Made by a program: the position numbers and the translations under genes. From Clavibacter sp. VKM Ac-2872 (GTDB lineage: Bacteria; Actinomycetota; Actinomycetes; Actinomycetales; Microbacteriaceae): a stretch of DNA of 64,000 bases. The notes under the pieces were generated by a model. That model ran no database searches, had not been told where the DNA came from, and was given only the letters and a program-made list of their open reading frames with translations. Below are positions 44,168 to 52,548 of the stretch, in pieces. Numbering within the stretch: position 1 is the stretch's first letter; each line of letters starts with the position of its first letter. Where the stretch lies: the NCBI RefSeq assembly GCF_015351105.1, contig NZ_JADKRR010000001.1, positions 434,001 to 498,000 on the forward strand, given 5' to 3'.

Positions 44168-44536
44168 GTGACCCGCCACTTCTCGCAGTTCCTCTTCGCG
44201 CCGTACGGCGACGGGCATGGGCTGCGCGCGGTGGAGGCGGACGCGTGCGACGAGCAGCTCCTCGGTGCCGAGGCGTGCGAGGCGGATGCGGACGACGAGC
44301 CCCGGGAACGGGTGGCGGACGTCACCGACCCCTCGGTGTGGCCCCCGCTCACCGTCGTCGAATGGCCGCTCACGCACCGGCCGTTCGACGATGACGACGA
44401 GCCGGAGATAGCGGACGGGCACTTCGCGCCCGCGGACGAGGATCCGGACGGGGAGGCGCAGGAGGAGGCCGCGGCCCACGCCGCCCGTGCCGCGCTCCTC
44501 GCCGAGGTCTACGGCTGGCCGCACCGCGCCATCTGA
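44168..44536 (+). CDS. Acidic hypothetical protein (122 aa)
   Basis: A very acidic protein (many Asp/Glu runs such as FDDDDEPE and ADEDPDGE) with a helical C-terminus AARAALLAEVYGWPHRAI. No membrane segment, signal or known motif. The leaderless promoter and codon use support a real gene. It is convergent with the amylase gene. Confidence 0.7.
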   Translation: MTRHFSQFLFAPYGDGHGLRAVEADACDEQLLGAEACEADADDEPRERVADVTDPSVWPPLTVVEWPLTHRPFDDDDEPEIADGHFAPADEDPDGEAQEEAAAHAARAALLAEVYGWPHRAI

Positions 44537-44585
44537 CGCGGACGACGCCTCGCGCGGGTCGCCTCGGCGCGTCCGGTCGCGGTGC

Positions 44586-45941
44586 CTACGCGCCGGCCAG
44601 CACCGCCCAGGAGTGCCCGGGAACGCGTCCGTCGTCGGTGACGTCGCCCGCCTCGCGGCTGCCGGGCGCGCCGGCGACCTGCACGGGCTCGTCCGCCAGG
44701 TTGAGCACGAGGCGCAGCGCGTCCGGCGAGCCGGGCGCCACACCTCCGGCCGCGCCCGTGCCCGACGGCCGCAGGGTGACGGTGAGCGCGGTATTCGTCA
44801 GGCCGGACGTCTCCATCCGCGCGTCGACCAGCCAGGCGTGCCGCCGACGGAGGCCGACGAGCTCCTGGTGCATGCTGCGGATCCCGGCGGCGCGCTCGTC
44901 GTCGTGGAGGTCCTCGGGCGCGGCCGGGTACGCGGGGCGCACGGCGTCGTCGCCGCCCGCGCGGTCCTCCTTCACGCCGGTGAGTCCGCGCTCGTCTCCC
45001 GCGTAGATCGAGGGGATGCCGGGGAGGAGCAGCAGGAGGGCGATCGCGTGGCCGAGGTGGCGGGGATCCACCGCCGAGGCGATGCTGGTCACGTCGTGGT
45101 TGCCGACGAAGGTCTGCGGCGTGAAGGACGGCAGCAGCTCGCCGTGGCGGGTGAGGGTCCAGTCGAGCTCGAACAGGTTGGCCTCGGCGATGGAGTTGCG
45201 GATCGACTTCCACAGCTCGTAGGCGGTGATGGAGTCGATGGTCGACTCGGCGGCGTAGCCCGCGTAGTCGCCGTGGATCATCTCGCCGACGAACCACGCG
45301 TCCGGGTGGCGCTCGCGGACACGCGGCAGCACCGCCGCCCAGAACGACGCGGGCACGGCGTAGGCGGCGTCGAGCCGCCAGCCGGAGATGCCGCGGTCGA
45401 GCCAGTGGATCATCACCTCGGCGACGTGCGCGCGCACGGCCTCGGAGTCGTGGTCGAGCGTGACGAGCGCGCCGTGGCCCTCGAAGCCGACGGGCTCGCC
45501 GCCGTCGTCCCAGCGGAACCAGGACGCCGCCTCGGATCCGGACCCGTCGGCCAGCGCCTGCACGAAGCGCGGGTGGCTGCGGCCGACGTGGTTGAAGACG
45601 CCGTCGAGGAGCACGCGCACGCCGCGCGCGGAGGCGTCGGCGAGGAGGGCGTCGAGGTCGGCGTCGTCGCCGAGCCGCGGGTCCACGGCCAGGTGGTCGC
45701 GGGTGTCGTAGCCGTGCGTCTCGGAGTCGAAGACCGGGCCGAGCAGCAGGCCGTTGGCGCCGAGGTCGACGAGGTACGGGAGCCACGCGCGGATGCGGTC
45801 GATGCGGTGCGCCGGCGGCGCGTCGCGGTGCGCGGGGGAGGAGCCGTCGGGCCCGGCGAGGTCGTCGCGGGTCTGCGGCGCGCCCGTGAAGCCGAGCGGG
45901 TAGACGTGCCACCAGACGACGTGGTCGGTCCAGGATGCCAA
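44586..45941 (-). CDS. GH13 alpha-amylase-family enzyme
   Basis: A 451-residue glycoside hydrolase acting on alpha-glucans or maltodextrins in the cytosol (no signal peptide). The four GH13 regions are visible: LLDGVFNHVGRSH, GWRLDAAYA with the nucleophile Asp, FVGEMIH with the acid Glu, and FVGNHDVTS with the stabiliser Asp. The start is TTG at 45941, decided by GAGGAG 6-7 nt upstream. Exact specificity cannot be told. Confidence 0.92.
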   Translation of the reverse strand: MASWTDHVVWWHVYPLGFTGAPQTRDDLAGPDGSSPAHRDAPPAHRIDRIRAWLPYLVDLGANGLLLGPVFDSETHGYDTRDHLAVDPRLGDDADLDALLADASARGVRVLLDGVFNHVGRSHPRFVQALADGSGSEAASWFRWDDGGEPVGFEGHGALVTLDHDSEAVRAHVAEVMIHWLDRGISGWRLDAAYAVPASFWAAVLPRVRERHPDAWFVGEMIHGDYAGYAAESTIDSITAYELWKSIRNSIAEANLFELDWTLTRHGELLPSFTPQTFVGNHDVTSIASAVDPRHLGHAIALLLLLPGIPSIYAGDERGLTGVKEDRAGGDDAVRPAYPAAPEDLHDDERAAGIRSMHQELVGLRRRHAWLVDARMETSGLTNTALTVTLRPSGTGAAGGVAPGSPDALRLVLNLADEPVQVAGAPGSREAGDVTDDGRVPGHSWAVLAGA

Positions 45942-46079
45942 GGGTCGCTCCTCGCGGTTCGGGTCGATCCAGCCTAATCAGCGGGGGTCGGCGCGACCGG
46001 CGGACGGGCTCCGTCGGACAGCGGGAGGGGCGCGGCGGGCGGTTGGCGGCGCGGATTCGCGGGGGGACCCTCGAGCATG

Positions 46080-46085
46080 TAGTCT
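46080..46085 (+). promoter_or_regulatory. -10 box TAGTCT for tRNA-Arg
   Basis: TAGTCT lies 46 bp upstream of the mature tRNA. Confidence 0.4.
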
Positions 46086-46131
46086 GTCTCCCGGCCTGAT
46101 CGCCGCTCGCGGGGATCATCGCCGCACGACT

Positions 46132-46204
46132 GCGCCCGTAGCTCAACGGATAGAGCATCTGACTACGGATCAGAAGGTTGGGGGTTCGAATCCCTCCGGG
46201 CGCA
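46132..46204 (+). tRNA. tRNA-Arg (anticodon ACG), integration target
   Basis: The acceptor stem GCGCCCG pairs with CGGGCGC. The anticodon ACG is at 46165-46167 in a TCTGA/TCAGA stem, and the T-loop is GGTTCGAATCC. Its 3' half is part of the 48-bp repeat flanking the integrated element, so the element restores an intact tRNA on insertion. Confidence 0.96.
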
Positions 46205-46205
46205 C
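46158..46205 (+). repeat. attL, 48-bp direct repeat
   Basis: From the anticodon stem of tRNA-Arg to one base past its end. Identical to 55879-55926. It is the core-type site used by the tyrosine integrase. Confidence 0.92.
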
Positions 46206-46222
46206 TCTGGTTGAGACAGAAT

Positions 46223-46257
46223 GAAACGGTCCGCGAAAGCGGGCCGTTTTCGTTTTT
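46223..46257 (+). terminator. Terminator at the left end of the element
   Basis: AAACGGTCCGC-GAAA-GCGGGCCGTTT with one G-T pair, then TTTTCGTTTTT. It follows the tRNA and lies within the element. A related hairpin without T-run is found outside the right end. Confidence 0.8.
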
Positions 46258-46355
46258 CTGGTGCTTCATCTGGGGTTTTCTTCTCTTGGTGGGTGGATCT
46301 GGGAGTGCTGACCTGATGGCGTCGGCTTGCCGATCACGGTCGCGGCGAGGGCACT

Positions 46356-46376
46356 GACAGCAACCGCGACAGCAAC
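46356..46376 (+). repeat. Paired 9-bp repeat, left arm-type site
   Basis: GACAGCAAC-CGC-GACAGCAAC: two copies 12 bp apart, 151 bp inside attL. The same pair with the same spacing lies inside attR (55769-55789). This is the plan of integrase arm-binding sites. Confidence 0.65.
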
Positions 46377-46392
46377 GCGACCGGCTCTCGGT

Positions 46393-46650
46393 TCACGGTG
46401 GCGCGATTTGCGTGCGCAGCGCTTCGAGCGCGATGTCGTAGAGCTCTCCGTCGATGAGTTCGCCGTCGAAGGCCGCCGCGACCTCGTCGAAGGAGCCCGG
46501 GACGAAGTTGAGCAGGTCGTCGTGGAGCCCGGCGGTGCGCTGCTCGCCCGGGACGTAGCGCCAGGTGGTCAGGATCTGCACGAGTTCGTCGCGGCTGATC
46601 TCGCCGCATCGGTAGCTCTCCGCTGCTTCGTAGGGACCGGGCCCCGTCAT
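46393..46650 (-). CDS. Small acidic protein downstream of integrase (85 aa)
   Basis: A soluble helical protein: YRCGEISRDELVQILTTWRYVPG...FDEVAAAFDGELIDGELYDIALEAL. Its ATG overlaps the integrase stop (ATGA). I recognise no family. Position suggests a role in control of integration/excision or of element stability. Confidence 0.7.
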   Translation of the reverse strand: MTGPGPYEAAESYRCGEISRDELVQILTTWRYVPGEQRTAGLHDDLLNFVPGSFDEVAAAFDGELIDGELYDIALEALRTQIAPP

Positions 46651-47792
46651 GAGTCGGCCCGCGTGAACGCCTTGTCGATGGCGGCCGCGGCGTTCGTCAG
46701 CGCGGAGGGCATCACGTGCGAGTAGATGTCGGAGGTGATCGCCATCGCCGAGTGCCCGAGGATCTCCATCACGACGCGCATGGGCACACCCTCGGCGAGC
46801 AGGAGCGACGCGCAGGTATGCCGCAGATCGTGGAAGCGGATGCGGCGGACGCCGGCTCGTGCGATGGCCGCATCGAAACTCCGTCGGAGGTTGGTCGGCT
46901 CGATGATGGTGCCGATGCTGGTCGTGAACACGAGGCCGTTGTCGGTCCATCGGTCACCGGCGAGCTGTTGATCGACGAGCTGCGCTCGTCGACGAGCCAT
47001 GAGCGAGTCGATCGCGAGCTGGGGGAGCGGGATCGTCCGGCGTGAGCGGGCGGTCTTGGGGGTGCCGATGACCATGCCCTGACCGGCTCCGAGACGCTGC
47101 ACGGTCTGGCGCACACGAAGTTCCCGAGCGCCGAGATCCACGTCGGCCCAGCGGAGCGCCAGCAGCTCGCCCTTCCGCATCCCGAGCGCCAGGGCGGTCG
47201 AGTACAGATGAACATACTGATCCCCGCGATTCGCATCGAGGAAGGCCCCGGCCTCATCGGGCGTCCACGGTGTCACGTCGGCCCTCTCAACACGTGGGGT
47301 CCGGACCAGCGACGCCACGTTCCGAGCCACGACCTGTTCACGCATGGCCTCGGAGAGCATCGTGCGGAGCACCGCATGGGCGAGCTGGACGGTGCGGGAG
47401 GAGACGCCGGCTGCGCCGACCTTCGTGTGCAACTCGCGGACGTGAGCCGGGGTGAGGCTGTCGAGGCGCACACGACCGAGCGCGGGCACGATGTGCTTCC
47501 GCATCATCCACGAGTAGTTCGCCACTGTCGCGGGCTTCAACGAGCCGTGCGCGGTGTTCGCGAGCCAGTGCGCGGAGTAGCTCTCGACCGTCCACGTGCT
47601 GATCGAGGCCGGGATGCCCCGGTCGGTCTTGGCCTTCAACTCCGCGAGCTGCTTGGAGACCTCGGTGCGAGTGGCGCCGTAGACCTGTCGCCGGCGGCGG
47701 CCTCCATCGGGTTGCAGGACGTACGTCGCCCCACTCCACCGACCGTCCTTCCGCTGGTAGACCGAGCCCTCGCCGTTGGCGCGCTTGCTCAC
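46647..47792 (-). CDS. int: Tyrosine site-specific integrase
   Basis: A 381-residue recombinase. An N-terminal arm-binding AP2-like domain (GEGSVYQRKDGRWSGATY) is followed by a SAM-like core-binding domain and the catalytic domain: Arg206 in GMRKGELLALRW, the Lys in TPKTARSRRTIPL, HDLRH with His321 and Arg324, LGHSAMAITSDIYSH and the nucleophile Tyr357. GTG start overlaps the excisionase stop. It recombines the 48-bp tRNA-Arg site. Confidence 0.95.
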   Translation of the reverse strand: MSKRANGEGSVYQRKDGRWSGATYVLQPDGGRRRRQVYGATRTEVSKQLAELKAKTDRGIPASISTWTVESYSAHWLANTAHGSLKPATVANYSWMMRKHIVPALGRVRLDSLTPAHVRELHTKVGAAGVSSRTVQLAHAVLRTMLSEAMREQVVARNVASLVRTPRVERADVTPWTPDEAGAFLDANRGDQYVHLYSTALALGMRKGELLALRWADVDLGARELRVRQTVQRLGAGQGMVIGTPKTARSRRTIPLPQLAIDSLMARRRAQLVDQQLAGDRWTDNGLVFTTSIGTIIEPTNLRRSFDAAIARAGVRRIRFHDLRHTCASLLLAEGVPMRVVMEILGHSAMAITSDIYSHVMPSALTNAAAAIDKAFTRADS

Positions 47793-47974
47793 TGCGGCAC
47801 CGGGGCTTCCGTGAGCGTGCCCACATAGGCGCGTAGATCCTCGACTCGGACTCGACGCGAACGGCCGATGCGGACGCTCGGCAGGATCTTGAGTCGCATC
47901 AGGTCGTAGACGGTCGAACGGCCCACACCGAGCGCGTCCGCGACTTCCTCCGGAGTGAGCATGAGCTTCTCCAT
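47789..47974 (-). CDS. xis: Excisionase / HTH protein (61 aa)
   Basis: A short MerR-like helix-turn-helix protein, LTPEEVADALGVGRSTVYDLM...LPSVRIGRSRRVRVEDLRAYV, the pattern of AICE excisionases. AGAGG lies 8 nt before the ATG. It overlaps the integrase start and should steer Int towards excision. Confidence 0.9.
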   Translation of the reverse strand: MEKLMLTPEEVADALGVGRSTVYDLMRLKILPSVRIGRSRRVRVEDLRAYVGTLTEAPVPQ

Positions 47975-47979
47975 GACAT

Positions 47980-49422
47980 TCACCTCTCCTTGTTCTGGTT
48001 GGTCTTCATCTGTTCGCGGCGCTGGTCGTTCCATTCGCGCGCGTGAGCGGCTGCCTCTGCTGCGAGAGCGGCGTCGCCGTTGGTGAGCCAGCCCATCCCG
48101 GCGAAGCTCCACTGGGCCACGACGAGGGTCGTCTCGTCGTCGAGTTCGTCGTCTTCCTCGTCGTTTTCCACACCGTGAGACGCATCTCTCTTGGCGGAGA
48201 TGCGCTTTTGCCAGAGACGGCGGGCGGAGCGGAGCTTCCCGAGCGTCGTCGAGTAGCGGCGGGACTTGGTCGCGAAGTGGCCGCGGAAGCCGAGCATCCC
48301 GACCCACTTGCCGAGGAGCGCGTAGTCGTCCTCGGGGCCGAGACGTGCGATCCGCGCGAGGTCCTCGATGGTCTGCTTGAGCTGCGCGACATGCGGGCGA
48401 GGGCCGTTTGCGACTGCCGAGGGATCCACCTCCTCGGTCGCCTTCGTCGCGTACTTCGCGATGTAGGCCGCGACCGCTCGATCCGTGAGCTCACCATCGT
48501 TCTCCGCGTGGTGGCGAACGACGGCGCGCGCATCGACTTGGCGACCGAACCGGAGGGAGCGAGGGGATTCGCCCGGGACCACAGGTGCGGCCGTCACCTG
48601 GACCGCCGCCGCGCTCTCGATGGACATGCGGGACAGCTCGGACGAGGAGATGGGCACCGACGGAGCCGGATACAGATCATCCGGGCGAGCATCACCGTCG
48701 AGACGGATCAGCGCGTGGAAGTGCACGAGACCGCGCTTCTGGAACTCCGCCACCTTCGCGAACTGCACCCGCACGAGCTTCCGCGTCGCCGACTCGCTGA
48801 GACCGAGCGACTGGGCAATTCGACGGCGGAGCGCGATGGTGAATCGCCGCCACAGCTCGGGCGCATGCCACTGCCAGACGATGTGCCCGACGTAGTCGTA
48901 GCACTCACGGCAGATCGGCTCTCCGACGAGAGGCGAGTCCGCATCGTGCACGCTCATGCATCCGACCTGTCGGCCGTGCGGGCACAGCTCCTTCTTCGAC
49001 CGGGGGCGGCAACGCGTCGAGCCGGATCCCCGTGCCTTCTTCGCCGCATGGACCGCTCCGAAGGACGGAGCCGTGAGGGTCAAGAACACGAGCGGGTGGG
49101 TGCCCACCGACTCGGGAACGTCCTTGGATCCGCCCGCAGCCCCGGCGACCACGAGATGCCACATGTCGCCCTTGTACTCGTGGCTGCACGAGGGGCACCG
49201 GACGGCGCGGCGGTTGCCGCAACGGACGTAGGTGATGCCATCCGGCTGCCGCGCGGATTCGTACGACGAGACGACCTCGCCGGACACCGCATCGACGACG
49301 TGAGACGACCCGACGAGGCGGACGGGGTTGGCGCAGTAGCCCGTGGCGGCTGCACCCTTCATCCATTCCTCGAAGTCGGGGCGCCGCACGCGGTCGGTGA
49401 CGGTGTCGGCGAGGGTCGGCAT
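47980..49422 (-). CDS. RepSA-type replication initiator
   Basis: A 480-residue protein of the kind encoded by pSAM2-like elements. It has Cys-rich blocks (YVRCGNRRAVRCPSCSHEY, CPHGRQVGC and CRECYDYVGHIVWQW) that may bind zinc, and the rolling-circle-style EFQKRGLVHFHALIRLDG (H-x-H). AAYIAKYATK supplies a Tyr in the usual place for the nicking tyrosine. ATG 49422 overlaps the upstream stop by one base, so the longer frame is not used. Confidence 0.9.
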   Translation of the reverse strand: MPTLADTVTDRVRRPDFEEWMKGAAATGYCANPVRLVGSSHVVDAVSGEVVSSYESARQPDGITYVRCGNRRAVRCPSCSHEYKGDMWHLVVAGAAGGSKDVPESVGTHPLVFLTLTAPSFGAVHAAKKARGSGSTRCRPRSKKELCPHGRQVGCMSVHDADSPLVGEPICRECYDYVGHIVWQWHAPELWRRFTIALRRRIAQSLGLSESATRKLVRVQFAKVAEFQKRGLVHFHALIRLDGDARPDDLYPAPSVPISSSELSRMSIESAAAVQVTAAPVVPGESPRSLRFGRQVDARAVVRHHAENDGELTDRAVAAYIAKYATKATEEVDPSAVANGPRPHVAQLKQTIEDLARIARLGPEDDYALLGKWVGMLGFRGHFATKSRRYSTTLGKLRSARRLWQKRISAKRDASHGVENDEEDDELDDETTLVVAQWSFAGMGWLTNGDAALAAEAAAHAREWNDQRREQMKTNQNKER

Positions 49423-49820
49423 CAGTAGCTCGTGGTCGTCGTCACGGTGCACACGTAGGCACCGACTAGTGCGGTGAGCTGGTCATCGAGCGTGCATGCG
49501 CGCTTGTCTGACCCGGCGTCCTCCTGCCCTTGGTTCCAGGCGCTCACGACTTCCGGGGAGCATGCGCGATCCGCGACGATGAGGTTCGCGGGCAGGCCGC
49601 TATAGGTGCGCGGATCGTCTGCGCTTGGCTTCCCGGCTTTTCCTCTGAACTGGAGGTTGCAGAAGTCCAACCGGGTCGTGGTGATGCCCGCCTCGTATCC
49701 ACGCGAGAACGGTTCACCTGTCGTGCTTGCTACCTCGAAGCCGACCGCTCCTGCGGCGGCGACTGCGACTACTCCGCCGACGATGCCAACGGTGAGACGA
49801 GTTCGGGTCGAGATCTTCAT
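49422..49820 (-). CDS. Small membrane-anchored protein of the transfer operon
   Basis: A 132-residue protein with one N-terminal helix (LTVGIVGGVVAVAAAGAVGFEV) and an exported domain with four Cys. It overlaps both tra (ATGA) and rep (TGATG). No family recognised. It may be an entry-exclusion or spread protein. Confidence 0.75.
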   Translation of the reverse strand: MKISTRTRLTVGIVGGVVAVAAAGAVGFEVASTTGEPFSRGYEAGITTTRLDFCNLQFRGKAGKPSADDPRTYSGLPANLIVADRACSPEVVSAWNQGQEDAGSDKRACTLDDQLTALVGAYVCTVTTTTSY

Positions 49821-51220
49821 GATTCCTCTCCTGTCTTGCGGTTGCGTCGCGCTCGGGTCGAGCGCGGCGGCATGTTGTCCGTCTCGGCGGTCGCCGGGGC
49901 GGCGGTCCGAATGAGTTCATGCCACGGTGCCTCGTACGTGGCGGCGGCGTATCGGATGACGTCGTCGGAGGCGTACGCAGCGCGGACGCGAATGGGGTCC
50001 CCGCCGTCCTCGGGCGCGACGAAGGCCACGCCGGGCAGCGTCGCCGGTATCTGATGGCAGAGCGCGCCCTTCTCTCGAATGCCCTCGCCGAGGACCATCG
50101 AGGTCTCCAACGCGTCGCGGAGACGGAGGCCGATGGTCTGGGTGAAGAGCCCGCGGACGGGCAACGTCTCCTTGCGGGGGTCCTGCAGGCAGGCGAAGAC
50201 CGTGAAGCCGGGAGCGCGACCCTGCGAGCACAGAAGCGCGAGTGCCGCATTCGCTCGACGTTGGAGATCGCGGTCCGTTTGGTACGCCGTCAGCGCTGCC
50301 AGCTCGTCGATGACGACGAGGACGTGCGGGCTCTCGATGCTCACGGTGTGTTCGCGAACGTTGCCCGCCAGGAGGGCGGCGCGCTCCCGCATGTCCGAGC
50401 AGGCGCGCTCGAGCAGGATCACCGCGGCCTCCGGCTCGGTCGCGTACTGGGTGAGGAGGCCCTCGCCCATCGCCAGCTCCATGCCGCCCTTGAGGTCGAT
50501 GCCACGGACCTCCACGAGCCCCTCACGGATCGCCGGCCCCAGTCCGATGAGGAGGCTCCACAGCATCGAGCCCTTGCCCGAGCCCGAGGATCCCGCCACG
50601 AGTGTGTGAGGGCCAACACGGAAGGCCCACGGAGCGCCGGACGCTTGCACGCCCATAGGCACGGCGCGGAGGTCGACGTGGTCCCCAGGATCTCCGAGCG
50701 GGATCGGCTCCCGAAGGGGGTCCGCGTAGTTCACGACGACGAGTGCTCCACCAGGCGCAGCATCGACGGTGACGGACACGGCGCCGAAGGACTCTGCGAT
50801 GGCGGGTGCCGCAGCGGTGATGTTCTCCCTCGTCATGCCAAGCGGGAAACGCACCAGCAGTGATACGGAGTATCCGTTCCACTTGGTCGCGCTGATGGCG
50901 GGGATCTCCGAGGTCGCTGCTGCCGACCGGACCGAGAGTCCGAGGCGGATCATGAGTTCGGGCCAGGCGGAGCGGATGAAAGCACGGTTCCTCCGCTGCC
51001 ACTTGCCGAACTCGTGGGCTTCGAGCGACCTCCCGTCTCGGTAGCGCCACACGAGTCCCGCACTCACGAGGGCGATGGCCACGATCGCGTAGAGGCCCTG
51101 GACCGGTCGCCACTGTCCGAGCAGAAGCCCGAGGACCGAGAGCAGCAGCGTGATGCGCTTGTGCCGCCGCACCAGTGCCCAGAGAGCCGCGGCGTAGTTG
51201 CGCAGCTCGGCGACGATCAC
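49817..51220 (-). CDS. tra: FtsK/SpoIIIE-type DNA translocase (Tra)
   Basis: A 467-residue transfer motor. Two membrane helices at about 23-58 anchor it. The motor domain has Walker A AGSSGSGKGSM with Lys216, IDLKGGME, Walker B VLVVIDELAAL, and SQGRAPGFTVFACLQDP. Such proteins move double-stranded DNA between mycelia or cells in actinobacteria. GTG start overlaps the gene before it. Confidence 0.93.
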   Translation of the reverse strand: MIVAELRNYAAALWALVRRHKRITLLLSVLGLLLGQWRPVQGLYAIVAIALVSAGLVWRYRDGRSLEAHEFGKWQRRNRAFIRSAWPELMIRLGLSVRSAAATSEIPAISATKWNGYSVSLLVRFPLGMTRENITAAAPAIAESFGAVSVTVDAAPGGALVVVNYADPLREPIPLGDPGDHVDLRAVPMGVQASGAPWAFRVGPHTLVAGSSGSGKGSMLWSLLIGLGPAIREGLVEVRGIDLKGGMELAMGEGLLTQYATEPEAAVILLERACSDMRERAALLAGNVREHTVSIESPHVLVVIDELAALTAYQTDRDLQRRANAALALLCSQGRAPGFTVFACLQDPRKETLPVRGLFTQTIGLRLRDALETSMVLGEGIREKGALCHQIPATLPGVAFVAPEDGGDPIRVRAAYASDDVIRYAAATYEAPWHELIRTAAPATAETDNMPPRSTRARRNRKTGEES

Positions 51221-51618
51221 GAGTCGCCGGCCTTCTTCACGATGGCGGGCCGGATCCCGCCCGCTCGGAGCGAGTAGGCGACGCGAGGGCGGCCGGTTCC
51301 CTCCTTCACGTACGGGACGACCACGAGGTCATCGAAGATGACGGGGCGGAAGGGGAGCCCCGGCAGCTCGGGCGGGAGCGTCGGATGGGTGGGTGACACG
51401 ATCTTCACGGTCACCTCGCCCTGGCCCTTCGGCGCGTCGGGATCGGCGTCGAAGACGCGCACGGTCCACATCGGCCTGTTGGTGTCGCGGTCATGCTGCT
51501 GGCTGACGGGCTTGCCATTCTCGAACTCCATGAGGGGCTCGACCTCGCCGACGGCGTAGGCGGGGCCTCCGAAGTAGTTCTCGCTGTTGACGGGCAGTCC
51601 GGACTTCTTGACGGGCAT
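51217..51618 (-). CDS. Conserved small protein at the head of the transfer operon
   Basis: A 133-residue soluble protein: MPVKKSGLPVNSENYFGGPAY...MWTVRVFDADPDAPKGQGEVTVKI...LPFRPVIFDDLVVVPYV. GGAGGAA precedes the ATG. It is beta-rich and could be a single-strand-binding-like fold, but that is a guess. Its stop overlaps tra. Confidence 0.78.
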   Translation of the reverse strand: MPVKKSGLPVNSENYFGGPAYAVGEVEPLMEFENGKPVSQQHDRDTNRPMWTVRVFDADPDAPKGQGEVTVKIVSPTHPTLPPELPGLPFRPVIFDDLVVVPYVKEGTGRPRVAYSLRAGGIRPAIVKKAGDS

Positions 51619-51942
51619 GTTTGTTCCTCCTGGTCTCGGTGCACGGGGTGCGCACGCTCCGGGTTCCGGATCGACGATCCTCAGGGACCCTTGATTGATC
51701 TCTTGATTGACGACGGGTGGACGAAAATCTCGCCCGATCCGGTTTCGGAGATGCTCAGCACCCTTGATTGACCCCTTGCTTAAGGAGGTCGTGGCCGGAG
51801 CTCCCGACGACGCGGTCACGCGAGGGAGTCCCGCGTCGTCCACCGGGATCTCCGATGCCTCGACCATACACATTTGTTTACATACCGCGCAAGAGTGAAC
51901 TTCGTCTACGCGGGGCGACTGGCCATGCGGGAGACTGGGGGC
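51619..51942. promoter_or_regulatory. Divergent control region of the element, with direct repeats
   Basis: No gene. Two imperfect 24-bp direct repeats (ACCCTTGATTGA...) lie at 51687-51710 and 51760-51783, 73 bp apart. An AT-rich patch at 51868-51883 (CATACACATTTGTTTAC) sits between the divergent operons. The region could be the operator of the transfer operon or an origin. Confidence 0.5.
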
Positions 51943-52455
51943 ATGACGGAGCCGGAGGAGTCCCACGAGCTAGAGGGGTGGGGGCTAGTACCTGTCCCAG
52001 TCGTCGAGGCGGTGCGTGCTCTCAACGGCAAGATCTTGCAGAACGGCCAGCACCTCGACCGCATGGTGTGGCCCAAGAAGCCGCGTGACGTCCAGGACCT
52101 CCTCCGCATGTCCGTGTCGGACGCGCACAAGGTCACGAAGGCGGCCACCGACCTGCGCGCGCTGGTCACGGCGTACGCGCATCAGTTCCATCAGCCGCGG
52201 CCTGTGATGGCGGACCTCGCCCGAGCGCAGCAGGCGTCTCCGCAAGGCATCACGCGGCGGTACAGCGAGGCGAGCGTCATCGCGCTCGAACAGATGCTCA
52301 GCAGCGACCCGGACGTCACGAAGATCCTGAAGGGCTTCCCGTCGCTGAGCCTGGATGATCTGAGGCACTTCAGTGGGCCGGTGGGCGAGGCCGCTCGCAA
52401 GGACTGGGTTCTGACGGCGGGGGAGTGGCAGCTACGAGCCGCGGAGGGCGGCTGA
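51943..52455 (+). CDS. Hypothetical element-borne protein (170 aa)
   Basis: A helical soluble protein divergent from the transfer operon. MTEPEESHELEGW... at 51943 is preferred to ATG 51925 or 51874 because GGGGG lies just upstream. VMADLARAQQASPQGITRRYSEASVIAL resembles an HTH-like segment, so it could regulate the transfer operon. No family is recognised. Confidence 0.65.
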   Translation: MTEPEESHELEGWGLVPVPVVEAVRALNGKILQNGQHLDRMVWPKKPRDVQDLLRMSVSDAHKVTKAATDLRALVTAYAHQFHQPRPVMADLARAQQASPQGITRRYSEASVIALEQMLSSDPDVTKILKGFPSLSLDDLRHFSGPVGEAARKDWVLTAGEWQLRAAEGG

Positions 52456-52548
52456 CCTAGGAAGCGCGAGATCATCGACTCCGCGTGTCAGATTACAAGT
52501 TGTGTGTCTCGGGCATCTTGGTCGCCTTCCAGATCTGCCTGCTGTGGA

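Noticed and set aside
51687-51783. Direct repeats as a CRISPR array
   Set aside because: Only two imperfect copies, no regular spacers and no cas genes. No CRISPR array was seen anywhere in the window.
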